Assembly: GCA_021300155.1 (NCBI GenBank)
Contig: JAJTID010000114.1
Span: forward strand, 1 to 39,326
Source: Pirellula sp.
GTDB lineage: Bacteria > Planctomycetota > Planctomycetia > Pirellulales > Pirellulaceae
Length of the DNA: 39,326 bases
Direction of reading: 5' to 3'
The position numbers were made by a program, and so were the translations under genes. Positions within the stretch are counted from its first letter, which is position 1, and each line of letters starts with the position of its first letter. The notes beneath the pieces are model-generated. The model worked only from the letters and a program-made list of their open reading frames with translations. It ran no database searches and had not been told where the DNA came from. Shown here one piece after another: positions 1-8,732 of the stretch.

Positions 1-129
1 GTCCCCGTTAACTCGGAGAGTAAGAGAGATTTCGTTGTTCTGGTCTGGGTGCCGAGCGGGAAATGAGCGTTCCTGGACACTAGACCGAACAGGACAGAGA
101 CGAACGTAGTGGACGTCAAATGCTCAAAA

Positions 130-146
130 CCCAGCAAAACACTGGG
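130..146. repeat. Small hairpin downstream of the tRNA terminator
   Basis: Inverted repeat with 5-bp arms (CCCAG / CTGGG) and a 7-nt loop, just beyond the tRNA-Asn terminator in the direction of tRNA transcription. It may be a back-up terminator or chance. The first 120 bases of the window show no gene that I can support. Confidence 0.3.
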
Positions 147-156
147 TAAATAGCAG

Positions 157-184
157 AAAAGCCGAGATTCTCATCTCGGCTTTT
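157..184 (-). terminator. Intrinsic terminator of tRNA-Asn
   Basis: Perfect 7-bp GC-rich stem (GCCGAGA / TCTCGGC) with a 6-nt loop. It is flanked by AAAA on one side and TTTT on the other, so it reads as stem plus U-run on both strands. It lies 45 bases downstream of the tRNA-Asn 3' end, where that gene's terminator should be. The symmetry means it could also stop transcription entering from the left. Confidence 0.8.
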
Positions 185-228
185 GCTGATTACCGAATTG
201 GTCGCAGTTTCGAACCAATTCTGAAAGG

Positions 229-301
229 CTCCCCCGGGTGGGCTCGAACCACCGACACGCGGATTAACAGTCCGCTGCTCTGCCGACTGAGCTACAGGGG
301 A
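229..301 (-). tRNA. tRNA-Asn (anticodon GTT)
   Basis: The minus strand folds into a normal cloverleaf. The acceptor stem TCCCCTG pairs with CGGGGGA with one T-G pair. The D-arm is GCTCAGTCGGCAGAGC, the anticodon stem GCGGAC/GTCCGC-type with loop TGTTAAT giving anticodon GTT. The T-arm is GGTGG-TTCGAGC-CCACC. G is the discriminator base. The 3' CCA is not encoded: the genomic bases after the discriminator are CCTTT, so it must be added after transcription. Length is 73 nt, typical for a class I tRNA. It is followed by an intrinsic terminator and appears to be a single-gene unit. Confidence 0.95.
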
Positions 302-625
302 ATCAACTACTAAACTACTGAATCGGTTCACTCACTCTAGGTTCGATCTTTTTTCGAAATCACCCGGTTCGCTCTACCTAACCAGAATATCTTCCGAAAT
401 GTAGCCGTATCTCCTACCTCATGCAAGCCGAATCCGCTCACCCCACTTGGCTTTTTTCTAAACCGATTTTCAACTCCCCTTCAACATCCACTGCACGTCG
501 CGATTTATGACGGAATTTCTTAACTTCTTTTAACATTGCTTCCAACTCCAGCTCATGTTCGATCTGCGAAAAATCCGCACACCATCGTGCCTAGTTCTCG
601 AGATTTGTCTCTTTTTCAACCTTCA
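302..625. other. Gene-free stretch between tRNA-Asn and the M28 peptidase gene
   Basis: About 320 bases rich in pyrimidines on the plus strand. It should hold the 3' end of the peptidase transcript and the tRNA promoter, both on the minus strand. I see no convincing coding frame, clear hairpin terminator or repeat here. Confidence 0.5.
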
Positions 626-3604
626 TCACTGCCGAGATTGAGGAACAATCTTCATGCGTAGCTCCTCGGTGCCTCTTCGAACAACAATGTCTGTCTCTTG
701 CCCGGCTTTTATGGCTTCTATTGCATATGTGTAGTCGTAAATGTTCTCTACTTTACGACCTGCGAGTTCGATGATGATGTCCTTGCCTTGAACGCCAGCT
801 TTCGAAGCAGGCCCGTCTTTCGCAACACCCGACAGCATCACGCCCTTGATGTCCCCTTGGGCATAATCGGGAATCGTGCCGAGATATGCGGTCATCACAG
901 CCCGTGAACCTTGGCCTTCAGGGGCCTTTTGTTCTTGGTAGATTGGCGGTTCGACGGTGGTGGCAACGCTGCGGGCGATCAAGCCCATCAATTTTGCAGT
1001 TTGTGCAGATCCCTCGTAATTCAACAATTCGGGAACGTCTCGCGGTGTGTGGTACTCGCTATGCGATCCTGTGAACGCGGACAGAATCGGAACCCCGTCC
1101 AAGAAGAATGTGCTAGCGTCGGTTGGAAGATAACTGTCGTTCTGAAGAGACAACGACATGCCGACCACAGCGTTACGCTTCTCGATCTCCTTTGCCCAAA
1201 GGGATGAAGAGCCGATCCCTTGAAGCACTAAATTCTCTCGCAATCGACCAACCATATCGAGATTGAAGCAAGCGATCACCGCTGGATAGAGTTTGCCAGC
1301 CCCCGGATCCTTCATGTGTGGGTAAAGCGAGAAAAAGTTGTCGGAGAAGTGAGCCGAACCAAGAAGTCCAAGCTCTTCACCAGACCAAGCAGCGAACAGA
1401 ACATCATGTTCGAGCTTTAATTTGCCCTGTCGTTTTTGTATCGACATTGATTGAGCAATCTCTAACATCGCAGCAACGCCAGAAGCGTTGTCGTCCGCTC
1501 CTCGGTGCATACCGGACTTTTCTTCGTCTCGTGCAAGGCTTGAACCGTTCGATCCTGCACCCAAGTGGTCGATATGTGCACCGATGATCACCATGCTGTT
1601 CGTCGGTTTCGATCCTGCTCGCAAAACGCCAAGCACGTTTCGACCGGATTGCTTGACCTGTTTGATCTCCACTTTGGCGGAGACGGAAACTTCCGGAAGC
1701 GGAAATCCCATCATCATCTCGCCTCGATCGAGTTCTTTCTGTAGATCTAGCAATTTGTCTTCGCATTTTTCAAACCAAGTTTCCGCGACGGCATCGGTGA
1801 TGCTGATCGCGGCGATACTGGTGCCGGAAAGGCTGCCGTCTACTTGGAGTGGAACCAACTGTTGCCGGACGCCGCTATTCGGTCCGCTCACGATGATGAT
1901 CCCTTTCGCCCCGCGATCTCGAGCTGCCATCGCTTTATAACGAAGCGAACTGTAGCGAGCAAAATGTTGACGGCGTTCGGGGGATATATCGCTGGGCATT
2001 TGGCGAAACATCATGACCCATTTGTTCTCCACATCGAGGTGAACATAGGAATCGTACTCAGCGTGCTCGCCTTCCTTTGGCGCGACGATGCCATAACCAG
2101 CGAACACGACTTCGGTCGGTTCGATTGCTGTCGACTTCGAAAAAACGAGCGGTCGCCAGTCTTCGTTTAGCTTCCAAGTTTTGTTGCCGGATCGAAGTTG
2201 ATTGGACTCTAGTAGTTCAACTCCTGCGGTGAAAGGGAAGTCATAGAAGTAATCTTCTTTGGTACCTGCGGGTTCGAGTTGCAGCGATGCCATGTAACTC
2301 GCGACATATGCAGTTGCCAGTTTTTCGCCTTGTGTTCCGGTCATTCGCCCACCGAGTTCGGGGCGACAAAGGAAATCGACGTGTCTCGCGACATCTTGGG
2401 CACGATAGTCGGTATCGGTTGCTTTCGCGACTTCGGAAGCTGCAGATCGAACGGTATCGAGTTGTGCGGTGGTCGGAGGAAGAGTCGAGTTAGCGATACT
2501 CGAATCTGGGGCAAGGTCGAGTGCTTTGCGAGCGGCAGCATCGTTCCAATCGGCAATGAAGATTTGCGACTTCTTATCCGGTGTTCGACCGGCAGTCCAG
2601 GAAAGTTGTTTGCCATCCGGTGTGAAGACTGGAAGGCCATCGAAGCCATCGGTCGTCGTCACTCGAACAGGAGTATGGATGCCCGCCGTGTCGACAATGT
2701 AAAGTTCGAAATTCGCAAATCCATTGATGTTCGTTGTGAAGATCAGATAGTCACCAGATGGATGATAAAAAGGTGCCCAGCTCATCGCGCCGATCGTTGT
2801 TAGGCGTTTGGCATCGGAACCATCGAGGTTAGCGGTGAAGATTTCCGCGGTCGCTCCATCTTCGGAAAAGCGTCGCCAGCAAATCCGTTTGCCATCGGGA
2901 GAGAAGAAGGGTCCACCGTCGTATCCAAAGATATCGGTAATTTGTCGTACTTCGGTCCCGTCGCTTTTCATCACATACAAATCGAGTGCTGCTGCAGGAT
3001 CTTTTTCGAAAATCGCTTTCTCGCGATCAGTAAGCTTGTTCTCGTACGCTCGACGGTTCGAAGAAAAAGCGATGTATTTTCCGTCGGGTGAATAGGACCC
3101 TTCGGCATCGTAGCCTGCAGCCTCTGTAAGTTTTTTGTAGGCTCCCGTCGTGCGATCCCATTCGACCAAATCGTAGGTTGGATCGTAATCCCAGCTATAA
3201 CGACGGGTTTGGCCGGAAGCTCGAAACTCCAATTCATCTTTTTGTTTCTGATTGGCTGCCGGATCAAATTGTGTGGAAGCGAAAAGAACTTTGTCTCCGG
3301 AGGGATGAATCCACGCGCAGGTCGTTTTTCCAAAGCCCGGTGAGACTCGCTCAATGTCACCTGATTCACGGTCCATCATGTAGATTTGGTAGAAAGGGTT
3401 CTCCTTTTCACGCTCACTCTGAAAAACCATTCGCTTGCCATCTTGGCTGAAGTAGCCTTCGCCTGACCGCAATCCATCTAGGGTAAGCTGCCGAATCTTG
3501 GTAAGGTAGGTGGACTCCGTGGGCTCTTCGAGAGCGAACCCCCAGGTTGCTGTCAGCACAAGGGACGCGAAGGCAACGATCCGAGCAGAATTAGACGAAT
3601 GCAT
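626..3604 (-). CDS. Secreted M28-family zinc peptidase with TolB-like propeller and PDZ domain
   Basis: A 992-residue protein predicted to be an exported zinc aminopeptidase. It has an N-terminal signal peptide (about 1-25, cleavage near GFA-LEE). Residues about 35-370 hold repeated PD40/TolB-type blades, with motifs such as SPDGKYIAFSSNR and SPDGKRICW. A protease-associated (PA)-like region follows at about 500-620. The M28 catalytic domain carries the expected metal ligands: His677 in GAHIDHLG, Asp704/705 in GADDNASG, Glu743-Glu744 in SGEELGLLG, an Asp in NLDMVGR near 780, and His852 in SEYHTPRD. A PDZ domain fills about 900-985. All key residues look intact, so the enzyme is probably active. 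Substrate is unknown; the propeller and PDZ may present peptides to the active site. The gene stands alone, transcribed towards the tRNA. The ATG at 3602-3604 is chosen because it begins directly at the signal peptide. Confidence 0.9.
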   Translation of the reverse strand: MHSSNSARIVAFASLVLTATWGFALEEPTESTYLTKIRQLTLDGLRSGEGYFSQDGKRMVFQSEREKENPFYQIYMMDRESGDIERVSPGFGKTTCAWIHPSGDKVLFASTQFDPAANQKQKDELEFRASGQTRRYSWDYDPTYDLVEWDRTTGAYKKLTEAAGYDAEGSYSPDGKYIAFSSNRRAYENKLTDREKAIFEKDPAAALDLYVMKSDGTEVRQITDIFGYDGGPFFSPDGKRICWRRFSEDGATAEIFTANLDGSDAKRLTTIGAMSWAPFYHPSGDYLIFTTNINGFANFELYIVDTAGIHTPVRVTTTDGFDGLPVFTPDGKQLSWTAGRTPDKKSQIFIADWNDAAARKALDLAPDSSIANSTLPPTTAQLDTVRSAASEVAKATDTDYRAQDVARHVDFLCRPELGGRMTGTQGEKLATAYVASYMASLQLEPAGTKEDYFYDFPFTAGVELLESNQLRSGNKTWKLNEDWRPLVFSKSTAIEPTEVVFAGYGIVAPKEGEHAEYDSYVHLDVENKWVMMFRQMPSDISPERRQHFARYSSLRYKAMAARDRGAKGIIIVSGPNSGVRQQLVPLQVDGSLSGTSIAAISITDAVAETWFEKCEDKLLDLQKELDRGEMMMGFPLPEVSVSAKVEIKQVKQSGRNVLGVLRAGSKPTNSMVIIGAHIDHLGAGSNGSSLARDEEKSGMHRGADDNASGVAAMLEIAQSMSIQKRQGKLKLEHDVLFAAWSGEELGLLGSAHFSDNFFSLYPHMKDPGAGKLYPAVIACFNLDMVGRLRENLVLQGIGSSSLWAKEIEKRNAVVGMSLSLQNDSYLPTDASTFFLDGVPILSAFTGSHSEYHTPRDVPELLNYEGSAQTAKLMGLIARSVATTVEPPIYQEQKAPEGQGSRAVMTAYLGTIPDYAQGDIKGVMLSGVAKDGPASKAGVQGKDIIIELAGRKVENIYDYTYAIEAIKAGQETDIVVRRGTEELRMKIVPQSRQ

Positions 3605-3621
3605 GGTAGGAATACTGTTAT

Positions 3622-3749
3622 GACAGAGCCGACAAAAGCTAAAGTAGGCTGAGACTATTGTCCCGGCCTTCGATTACTTGGTGGAAAATCCATCGCTCGG
3701 GACAATGGTCCCAAGCTACAGTCAAAAGTTGTTTTTTGTCGGCTGTGTC
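3622..3749. repeat. Nested inverted-repeat intergenic element, copy A
   Basis: Two pairs of inverted arms are nested. The outer pair, 3622-3637 and 3734-3749, matches at 15 of 16 positions (GACAGAGCCGACAAAA type). The inner pair, 3645-3665 and 3698-3718, matches at 17 of 21 positions; its key block is ATTGTCCCG / CGGGACAAT. There is no coding potential. A related copy lies at 8361-8470. The form suggests a REP- or MITE-like non-coding repeat, which is inference from two copies. Confidence 0.7.
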
Positions 3750-3756
3750 TGTTTTG

Positions 3757-3776
3757 GGGAGCGAGGATTAGCTCCC
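3757..3776. repeat. Small perfect hairpin beside copy A
   Basis: GGGAGC and GCTCCC form a 6-bp perfect stem with an 8-nt loop (GAGGATTA), immediately right of the nested element. It may be part of the same composite repeat. No T-run follows on either strand, so it is not a standard terminator. Confidence 0.4.
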
Positions 3777-3869
3777 ACATTGTAGCTTTCGGTGAATTGG
3801 CATCTACGCCAACGGCATAATCGGAACGGCGGGACGCAATGTTTCTGGGTCGAAGCAGTTCAGGTGAAC

Positions 3870-3897
3870 TTCACGGAATTGCAAAAAAGCTGATAAT
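3870..3897 (+). promoter_or_regulatory. Possible purM promoter
   Basis: TTCACG and GATAAT are separated by 16 bases, about 70 bases before the purM start. They only loosely resemble a sigma-70 promoter. Planctomycete promoters are poorly conserved, so this is a tentative call. Confidence 0.2.
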
Positions 3898-3964
3898 GCC
3901 GACTTGAGGCAGTGGATTGCGAGTTCGATTCATTGCGAAGAGAAACAATCAGCAAGACTTGTCG

Positions 3965-5026
3965 ATGGCAACAACTTACAAAGATAGCGGCGTTGACTTA
4001 GAGCTTTACGAGCAGGCGATGAAGAAGTTGCCTGCATTGATGCATCGTACTTTTACGCCCCGAGTTGTTCGCAACGATGGGGGATTTGCTGGTCTTTATG
4101 CTTTAGACTTCACCAAGTCGCTGTTTGCGAGGAACTATGAAGAGCCAATCCTCGTGTCGGGTACTGACGGTGTAGGCACGAAGCTTCAAGTGGCACAACG
4201 TGCAGGCAAGCACCATACGGTCGGCATCGATTTGGTCGCCATGTGTGTCAACGATGTGTTGTGTACCGGGGCGGAACCATTGTTCTTTCTCGATTATGTC
4301 GCGATGGGAAAAGACAATCCGCCACTTTTGGAATCGATCGTTCGAGGGATTTCCGACGGTTGCATCGATGCGGAGTGCAGTTTGCTTGGTGGTGAGACAG
4401 CGATCATGCCGAGCCATTATCACGACGACATGTACGACTTGGCCGGTTTCTGTGTGGGCGTGGTGGAAAAGCGCAAGCTAGTTTCGGGGCAAGCGATCAC
4501 AGCAGGAGATGTACTGCTGGGGATCGAGTCATCGGGATTGCACAGCAATGGCTACAGTTTGGTACGAAAGATAGTTTTCGATAAGGCAAAGCTTGACATC
4601 GATAGTCATGTGTCGGATTTGGGCACGACAGTCGGTGATGCGTTACTGACGCCGACGCTGATTTACAGTCGCGTGGTTCGGTCTGTATTGAGCCGTTACA
4701 AAGTTAAGAGTGTGGTTCATGGGATTGGGCACATCACGGGTGGCGGGTTGTTGGAGAATACCGAGCGGATTTTGCCACCGAACGTTGATCTGATGTTTGA
4801 GCGTGGGACGTGGGAAGTGCTGCCTGTTTTCCAATGGTTACAACGACTGGGTGAAGTGGAGCAAAACGAGATGGACCATGTGTTCAACATGGGAATTGGC
4901 TTGGTATTGGTTGTCAGTCCGTACTATGCAGAGAGTGTTCAAACGCTGGTTCAGTCGCTTGGGATGCGATGTACGGTGATCGGTCAAGCGGTCGTGGGTA
5001 CAGGTAAGAGTAGATACGTGGGATAG
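3965..5026 (+). CDS. purM: Phosphoribosylformylglycinamidine cyclo-ligase (AIR synthetase)
   Basis: PurM closes the imidazole ring of FGAM with ATP to make AIR, the fifth step of purine synthesis, in the cytoplasm. At 353 residues it has family length. Family motifs are seen in order: TYKDSGVD at the N-terminus, [10 protein letters not shown] (nucleotide-binding region), [41 protein letters not shown] and [16 protein letters not shown]. The ATG at 3965 is preferred because it places [11 protein letters not shown] at the usual start; an in-frame TTG at 3917 would add 16 residues with no family counterpart. The last codons and the stop (TACGTGGGATAG) fall inside the left arm of an inverted repeat whose other arm is at 5165-5176, so the C-terminal tip may have been replaced by a repeat insertion. 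No other purine genes are nearby. Confidence 0.95.
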   Translation: MATTYKDSGVDLELYEQAMKKLPALMHRTFTPRVVRNDGGFAGLYALDFTKSLFARNYEEPILVSGTDGVGTKLQVAQRAGKHHTVGIDLVAMCVNDVLCTGAEPLFFLDYVAMGKDNPPLLESIVRGISDGCIDAECSLLGGETAIMPSHYHDDMYDLAGFCVGVVEKRKLVSGQAITAGDVLLGIESSGLHSNGYSLVRKIVFDKAKLDIDSHVSDLGTTVGDALLTPTLIYSRVVRSVLSRYKVKSVVHGIGHITGGGLLENTERILPPNVDLMFERGTWEVLPVFQWLQRLGEVEQNEMDHVFNMGIGLVLVVSPYYAESVQTLVQSLGMRCTVIGQAVVGTGKSRYVG

Positions 5027-5176
5027 GGCTCCTAGCTCGTCGTACTAAAATGGTTTGAACCGTTGTGTGTTAAGCGATTATTGTGTTGGATGTCCTGTTT
5101 GTTGGGTGGTAAGAAGATTCAGTGTTTGAGTTTTTGACAGGCTACAATCTCGACAGGCTGGAAGCCTATCCCACGT
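5016..5176. repeat. Inverted repeat bracketing the purM-moaD gap, with internal direct repeats
   Basis: Perfect 12-bp arms ACGTGGGATAGG (5016-5027) and CCTATCCCACGT (5165-5176) enclose about 137 bases. Near the right arm, GACAGGCT occurs twice, at 5136-5143 and 5152-5159, 16 bases apart. The left arm overlaps the last codons and stop of purM. It looks like a small non-autonomous repeat. From memory, GTGGGATAGGCT-type sequences recur in planctomycete intergenic DNA, but I could not check this. Confidence 0.6.
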
Positions 5177-5195
5177 TATTAAAGATGAGTTCATT

Positions 5196-5438
5196 ATGCA
5201 GGTTAGGCTTTTTGCAGGTGCTCGAGAAGCCGTTCAATCGGACACGGTAGAGTTGGAACTTGAGCTGCCGTGTACAATCGAATCGATGAAACGATCGATG
5301 ATTTCCAAGTGGCCTGGCCTGGAGTCTTATGTAAATTACGGTCGATTTGCTGTCGGTAATGATTTCGTCGACGATCACTTCGTTGTCGAATCGAATGCGG
5401 GTGAATTGGCGCTCATTCCTCCTGTGAGTGGTGGTTAA
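5196..5438 (+). CDS. moaD: MoaD/ThiS-family sulfur-carrier protein, probably molybdopterin synthase small subunit
   Basis: An 80-residue beta-grasp protein ending in Gly-Gly, the mark of ubiquitin-like sulfur carriers. MoaD is adenylated at this C-terminus, turned into a thiocarboxylate, and gives sulfur to MoaE to build molybdopterin. Visible signs are the N-terminus MQVRLFAGAREAV, a central RFAVGNDFVDD-type strand-turn, and the C-terminus ELALIPPVSGG; IPPVSGG is the classic MoaD ending. The size is normal for the family. Neither moaE nor moeB is in the window, so assignment to molybdopterin rather than thiamine or tungsten-cofactor sulfur transfer rests on the terminal motif. It ends 7 bases before the next gene, so the two are probably co-transcribed. 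The Shine-Dalgarno sequence is weak. Confidence 0.88.
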   Translation: MQVRLFAGAREAVQSDTVELELELPCTIESMKRSMISKWPGLESYVNYGRFAVGNDFVDDHFVVESNAGELALIPPVSGG

Positions 5439-5445
5439 ACAATCG

Positions 5446-6732
5446 ATGACGACGTTGAAGCAATCTCTATTCGAACAGCTAGATCAAATTGTTCTGATCG
5501 ATTCGCATTCGCATATCAATCCGTACAGTGCCGCATCGAAAGATCTCGGCGATTTGCTCGGTTATCATTACTACACTGAGTTAGCGCATTCGTCGGGCAT
5601 GCCTCGCGAACGCATCGAAGAAGCTGGCTTGTCGCCTCGAGAAAAAGTAGGGCGGCTATTCGGCTTTCTCGGCAATATTGACAACACAATCCAATGGTCT
5701 TGGTTCCTGGAATTGTCGAAGGACTTATTCGGCTTTGAAGGGGATACTATCGATGCCGGGAATTGGGAATCGGTATATGAGTTAGCTAGTCAAAAGATGG
5801 CTCAGCCTGATTGGGAGTCTCAAGTGCTGCAAATGAGCGGCGTTGAGAAAGTGTTCTTGACCAACGATTTTGATGATACGCTCTCGGGATTTGATACCAA
5901 TCGCTACGTTCCCTGTTTACGAACGGATGATCTCGTCTTTCATCTGGCGAATCCTGTGGTTCGCCAGCGGCTGGAAAAGTGCACCGGAATCGTGCCTGCC
6001 AGTTTGAAGCAGATTAAGGATGGGATTGATAAACTATTCAAGTATTTCTGTGGGAATCAAGCTCGCGCGTGTGCAATTTCCTTGCCGCCTTGGTTTTCAC
6101 CGACAAAGCAATCCGATGACTCGACTGTTGCGAAAGTTGCGTTAAACGATTTGCTGAAGCATGGTCTGGATGCACAAGAATCATCGAAGCGAGCGATGGC
6201 CAATTGGGTTTTCTGGAAGATTGCTGAATTTGCGGATGAGTACAAACTGCCGTTCGATTTGATGATCGGAGTGAATCGTAAAGTTTACCCAACCGGCGTT
6301 TTTCAAGGCCAAGATTTATACGATTCGCGATTGTCATTGATCCAGTATGGTGAATTGTTCAATGCGTTCCCGAACCTGCCGTTCCCGATATCCGTCTTGG
6401 CATCGGTCACCAATCAAGAGTTGGTCGATTACGCTTGGATTTTCCCGAACGTCGTGACGCATGGACATTGGTGGTATAGCAATACTCCGAACTACATCCG
6501 CCATGATTTGCGAGGACGGATCGAAGCGATACCTCGGAACAAGCAAATTGGTTACTACAGCGATGCTTACAAATTAGAGTTCATCCTCCCCAAGTTCCGG
6601 ATGTTCAAACGAATTCTTGCGGAGGTCCTCGCCGATGAGTATTGTTCGGGTCGTGGATGGTCCGAAACAAAAGCTTTGGAGTTGGGGCGTCAGATTCTGC
6701 GTGGCAACGTGGAAAGCATTTTCAAAATTTAG
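5446..6732 (+). CDS. Uronate (glucuronate) isomerase-like amidohydrolase-fold protein
   Basis: A 428-residue protein resembling the uronate isomerase (UxaC) branch of the amidohydrolase superfamily. UxaC interconverts glucuronate or galacturonate with the keto-sugar. The N-terminus has the metal-site motif [11 protein letters not shown] (His-x-His). Later come [13 protein letters not shown] and, near the C-terminus, [11 protein letters not shown] and [11 protein letters not shown], which correspond in position to the G-W-W-F and T-D-S segments of UxaC. It is somewhat shorter than the roughly 470-residue canonical enzymes and diverges between motifs, so the true substrate may differ. No uronate pathway genes are adjacent; the neighbours are moaD and asd. 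The ATG at 5446 is chosen since it lies just after the moaD stop; a GTG at 5428 in the same frame would overlap moaD and is possible. Confidence 0.7.
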   Translation: MTTLKQSLFEQLDQIVLIDSHSHINPYSAASKDLGDLLGYHYYTELAHSSGMPRERIEEAGLSPREKVGRLFGFLGNIDNTIQWSWFLELSKDLFGFEGDTIDAGNWESVYELASQKMAQPDWESQVLQMSGVEKVFLTNDFDDTLSGFDTNRYVPCLRTDDLVFHLANPVVRQRLEKCTGIVPASLKQIKDGIDKLFKYFCGNQARACAISLPPWFSPTKQSDDSTVAKVALNDLLKHGLDAQESSKRAMANWVFWKIAEFADEYKLPFDLMIGVNRKVYPTGVFQGQDLYDSRLSLIQYGELFNAFPNLPFPISVLASVTNQELVDYAWIFPNVVTHGHWWYSNTPNYIRHDLRGRIEAIPRNKQIGYYSDAYKLEFILPKFRMFKRILAEVLADEYCSGRGWSETKALELGRQILRGNVESIFKI

Positions 6733-6749
6733 AAAGAGCGGCGATCAAA

Positions 6750-7877
6750 GTGAAAAAGGTTGGATTGGTCGGATGGCGTGGGATGGTCGGTTCGGTTTTG
6801 ATGCAACGCATGACCGAAGAGAAAGACTTTGGGTTGTTCGAGCCTGTCTTTTTTTCAACATCGAATTCTGGAGGAGCAGGTCCATCGATTAGCGGAGCAA
6901 CTTCAGGTCCATTGCAATCCGCGTCTAGCATTGAAATACTCGCCAAAATGGACGTCATCATCTCGTGCCAAGGTGGTGACTACACATCGGAAGTTTACCC
7001 AAAGCTTCGTAGCGCGGGTTGGAATGGTTATTGGATCGATGCTGCTTCGACGTTGCGGATGAACGCTGACGCCATCATCATCTTGGACCCGGTGAACGAT
7101 CGCGTGATACGTGATGGTTTAGCTCGCGGCATCAAAGCTTACATCGGTGGTAATTGCACCGTGTCGTTGATGTTGATGGCTTTGCATGGATTGTTTAAGA
7201 ACGATCTCGTCCAATGGTTGACGAGCATGACGTACCAGGCTGCTTCCGGTGCAGGTGCTCAAAATATGCGAGAGTTGCTATTGCAAATGGGGGTGGCACA
7301 TCAATGCGTTCAAGGATTGCTCGCCGATCCAGCATCTGCCATTTTGGATATCGATAGACAAGTGGCTACAACGATTCGTTCGCCAGAGAATCCGACAGCT
7401 CAGTTCGGTGCACCTTTGGCGGGCAGCTTGATTCCTTGGATTGATAAGGATCTGAACAATGGCCAGAGCAAAGAAGAATGGAAAGGGCGAGTCGAGACCA
7501 ACAAGATCTTGGGGCTTTCACCAGATACGATACCAGTAGATGGAATTTGCGTTCGGATCGGAGCGATGCGTTGCCATAGTCAAGCGTTGACGATCAAATT
7601 GCGAAAGGATGTTCCGTTGGATGAGATCACGGACATGCTAGCGACCGCCAATCCGTGGGCCAAAGTGGTTCCAAACGAGCGTGTTGCTTCGATGCGAGAT
7701 CTGTCACCAGCGGCAGTAACGGGTGGAATGGTTTGTCCGGTGGGGCGATTGCGCAAGCTGGATTTGGAGCCAGGTTCCAACGGGACTTATCTGTCCGCGT
7801 TTACCGTTGGCGACCAGTTACTTTGGGGAGCTGCGGAGCCATTGCGACGGATGCTGCGAATCTTGCTCGAAGGTTAG
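6750..7877 (+). CDS. asd: Aspartate-semialdehyde dehydrogenase
   Basis: This enzyme reduces beta-aspartyl phosphate to aspartate semialdehyde with NADPH, a step shared by lysine/diaminopimelate, threonine and methionine synthesis. The 375-residue protein resembles the E. coli-type Asd. The nucleotide-binding start [20 protein letters not shown] and the nearby PVFFSTS are typical. Catalytic Cys136 sits in [10 protein letters not shown] and the acid/base His276 in [10 protein letters not shown], close to E. coli Cys135 and His274. The start is a GTG at 6750, preceded by AGAAAGAG at a suitable distance; reading from further upstream would extend far into the preceding gene. It follows the isomerase-like gene by 17 bases, probably in one transcript. 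Its stop overlaps that of a convergent membrane-protein gene by 4 bases. Confidence 0.94.
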   Translation: MKKVGLVGWRGMVGSVLMQRMTEEKDFGLFEPVFFSTSNSGGAGPSISGATSGPLQSASSIEILAKMDVIISCQGGDYTSEVYPKLRSAGWNGYWIDAASTLRMNADAIIILDPVNDRVIRDGLARGIKAYIGGNCTVSLMLMALHGLFKNDLVQWLTSMTYQAASGAGAQNMRELLLQMGVAHQCVQGLLADPASAILDIDRQVATTIRSPENPTAQFGAPLAGSLIPWIDKDLNNGQSKEEWKGRVETNKILGLSPDTIPVDGICVRIGAMRCHSQALTIKLRKDVPLDEITDMLATANPWAKVVPNERVASMRDLSPAAVTGGMVCPVGRLRKLDLEPGSNGTYLSAFTVGDQLLWGAAEPLRRMLRILLEG

Positions 7878-8293
7878 GACTTCCTGCGTTTTTGGGGAGG
7901 CGAACTGTTTTTTCGAACCCATCCGACAATGATGGCTAATGCGGCAGCGATTCCGATAAAGGGACCTGTCAAATAGATAGTCCTCGGTCGATAAACGAAC
8001 AGCAGCATTGTCGCCATTACGCCTGCCAAAACCAGCATCCCCCCCGGAGCTTTGCGCAAAGCGATGACTGCAGGCCATGCTAACCAAGCGGCAAGGAAGA
8101 CTAGTCCAACTTTGCCGAACAAGTCCGCGATGAGGCTAGTGTTTTTTGATAGCAAAGACGGCTGAACTCTAAGAACGAGCGATGTTGTAAGCATTGTCAA
8201 ACCAACGGCCAGCATTCCCCACCGGAGAATGATGGCAGAAAGCTCCTCGTCGGTCAGTTTTCGGGTCGAAGGCTTTTGAGCTGGTGACGGCAT
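7874..8293 (-). CDS. Small multi-pass membrane protein of unknown function
   Basis: I do not recognise this 139-residue protein. It begins with a polar stretch (about 1-22), followed by four hydrophobic segments at roughly 23-42, 62-81, 84-101 and 108-127. It ends in a basic tail ([14 protein letters not shown]). The pattern fits a four-helix inner-membrane protein. It is convergent with asd, overlapping its 3' end by 4 bases, and its own upstream side is the repeat-bearing gap before the secretion operon. No enzyme motif is visible. Coding is supported by the clean hydrophobic pattern and by the fit between flanking genes. Confidence 0.65.
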   Translation of the reverse strand: MPSPAQKPSTRKLTDEELSAIILRWGMLAVGLTMLTTSLVLRVQPSLLSKNTSLIADLFGKVGLVFLAAWLAWPAVIALRKAPGGMLVLAGVMATMLLFVYRPRTIYLTGPFIGIAAALAIIVGWVRKNSSPPQKRRKS

Positions 8294-8360
8294 TTGTTAC
8301 GCAATTCTGGAAACGGGGGCTGCGGCCCGGTCACCCTTCTTCGACATTGCCTATAAAAAG

Positions 8361-8470
8361 GTCGGCTGGGAGCATTGTCCCGGCCGTCAATAAATTTCCC
8401 GGCCGCCAATAAGTCCTCGGCAAAATCCATTTGCTCGTGACGATGGTCCAAAGCTTCGGGTCCCAAGCTA
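8361..8470. repeat. Nested inverted-repeat intergenic element, copy B
   Basis: Related to the element at 3645-3718. Shared blocks include CGGCTGGGAGCATTGTCCCG (8363-8382), CAAAATCCAT, GCTCGTGACGATGGTCC and the CAAGCTA end. It differs by an internal direct duplication (CCCGGCCGTCAATAA at 8379-8393 and a one-mismatch copy at 8398-8412, 19 bases apart) and a short insert near the right end. It is non-coding. The outer arms seen in copy A are not evident. Confidence 0.65.
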
Positions 8471-8559
8471 GGCCGTATTCTACCGTCCGAAACCGATTTC
8501 GAGCGATGTCCAAGTTTCCAATTTTGCGATCAAGCGGAACCTTTTTTGCATGGTTGGGT

Positions 8560-8590
8560 TTGAAGTGAGGTCTGGCAAAGGGCTTACAAT
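8560..8590 (+). promoter_or_regulatory. Possible promoter of the type II secretion-like operon
   Basis: TTGAAG (8560-8565) and TACAAT (8585-8590) are 19 bases apart, and the latter is close to a -10 consensus. It would leave a leader of about 135 bases before the first gene. The rest of the gap 8294-8732 holds repeat copy B and nothing else I can identify. Confidence 0.25.
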
Positions 8591-8732
8591 CCTCCCAGGT
8601 TGTCCTGAATCCAAGAAAATCGCCTTCTTTCCGAACTTATCGTTCCAGGGCGCACTATCGATCTAGTCAACCATTGCCGGGTGACTAGAGTCAGACAAAG
8701 TCCCTTTTTCGTCTTCAAACCCAGCGTCTTCC

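Noticed and set aside
116-331. Open frame across the tRNA-Asn region
   Set aside because: It runs through the tRNA and its terminator, and the peptide has no domain character; the tRNA explains the sequence.
3917-3964. N-terminal extension of purM from a TTG
   Set aside because: The 16 extra residues are unlike Pur[12 protein letters not shown] at 3965 fits the family start.
5134-5148. TTGACA followed by TACAAT before moaD
   Set aside because: Only 3 bases separate them, far too few for a sigma-70 promoter; both belong to the repeat.
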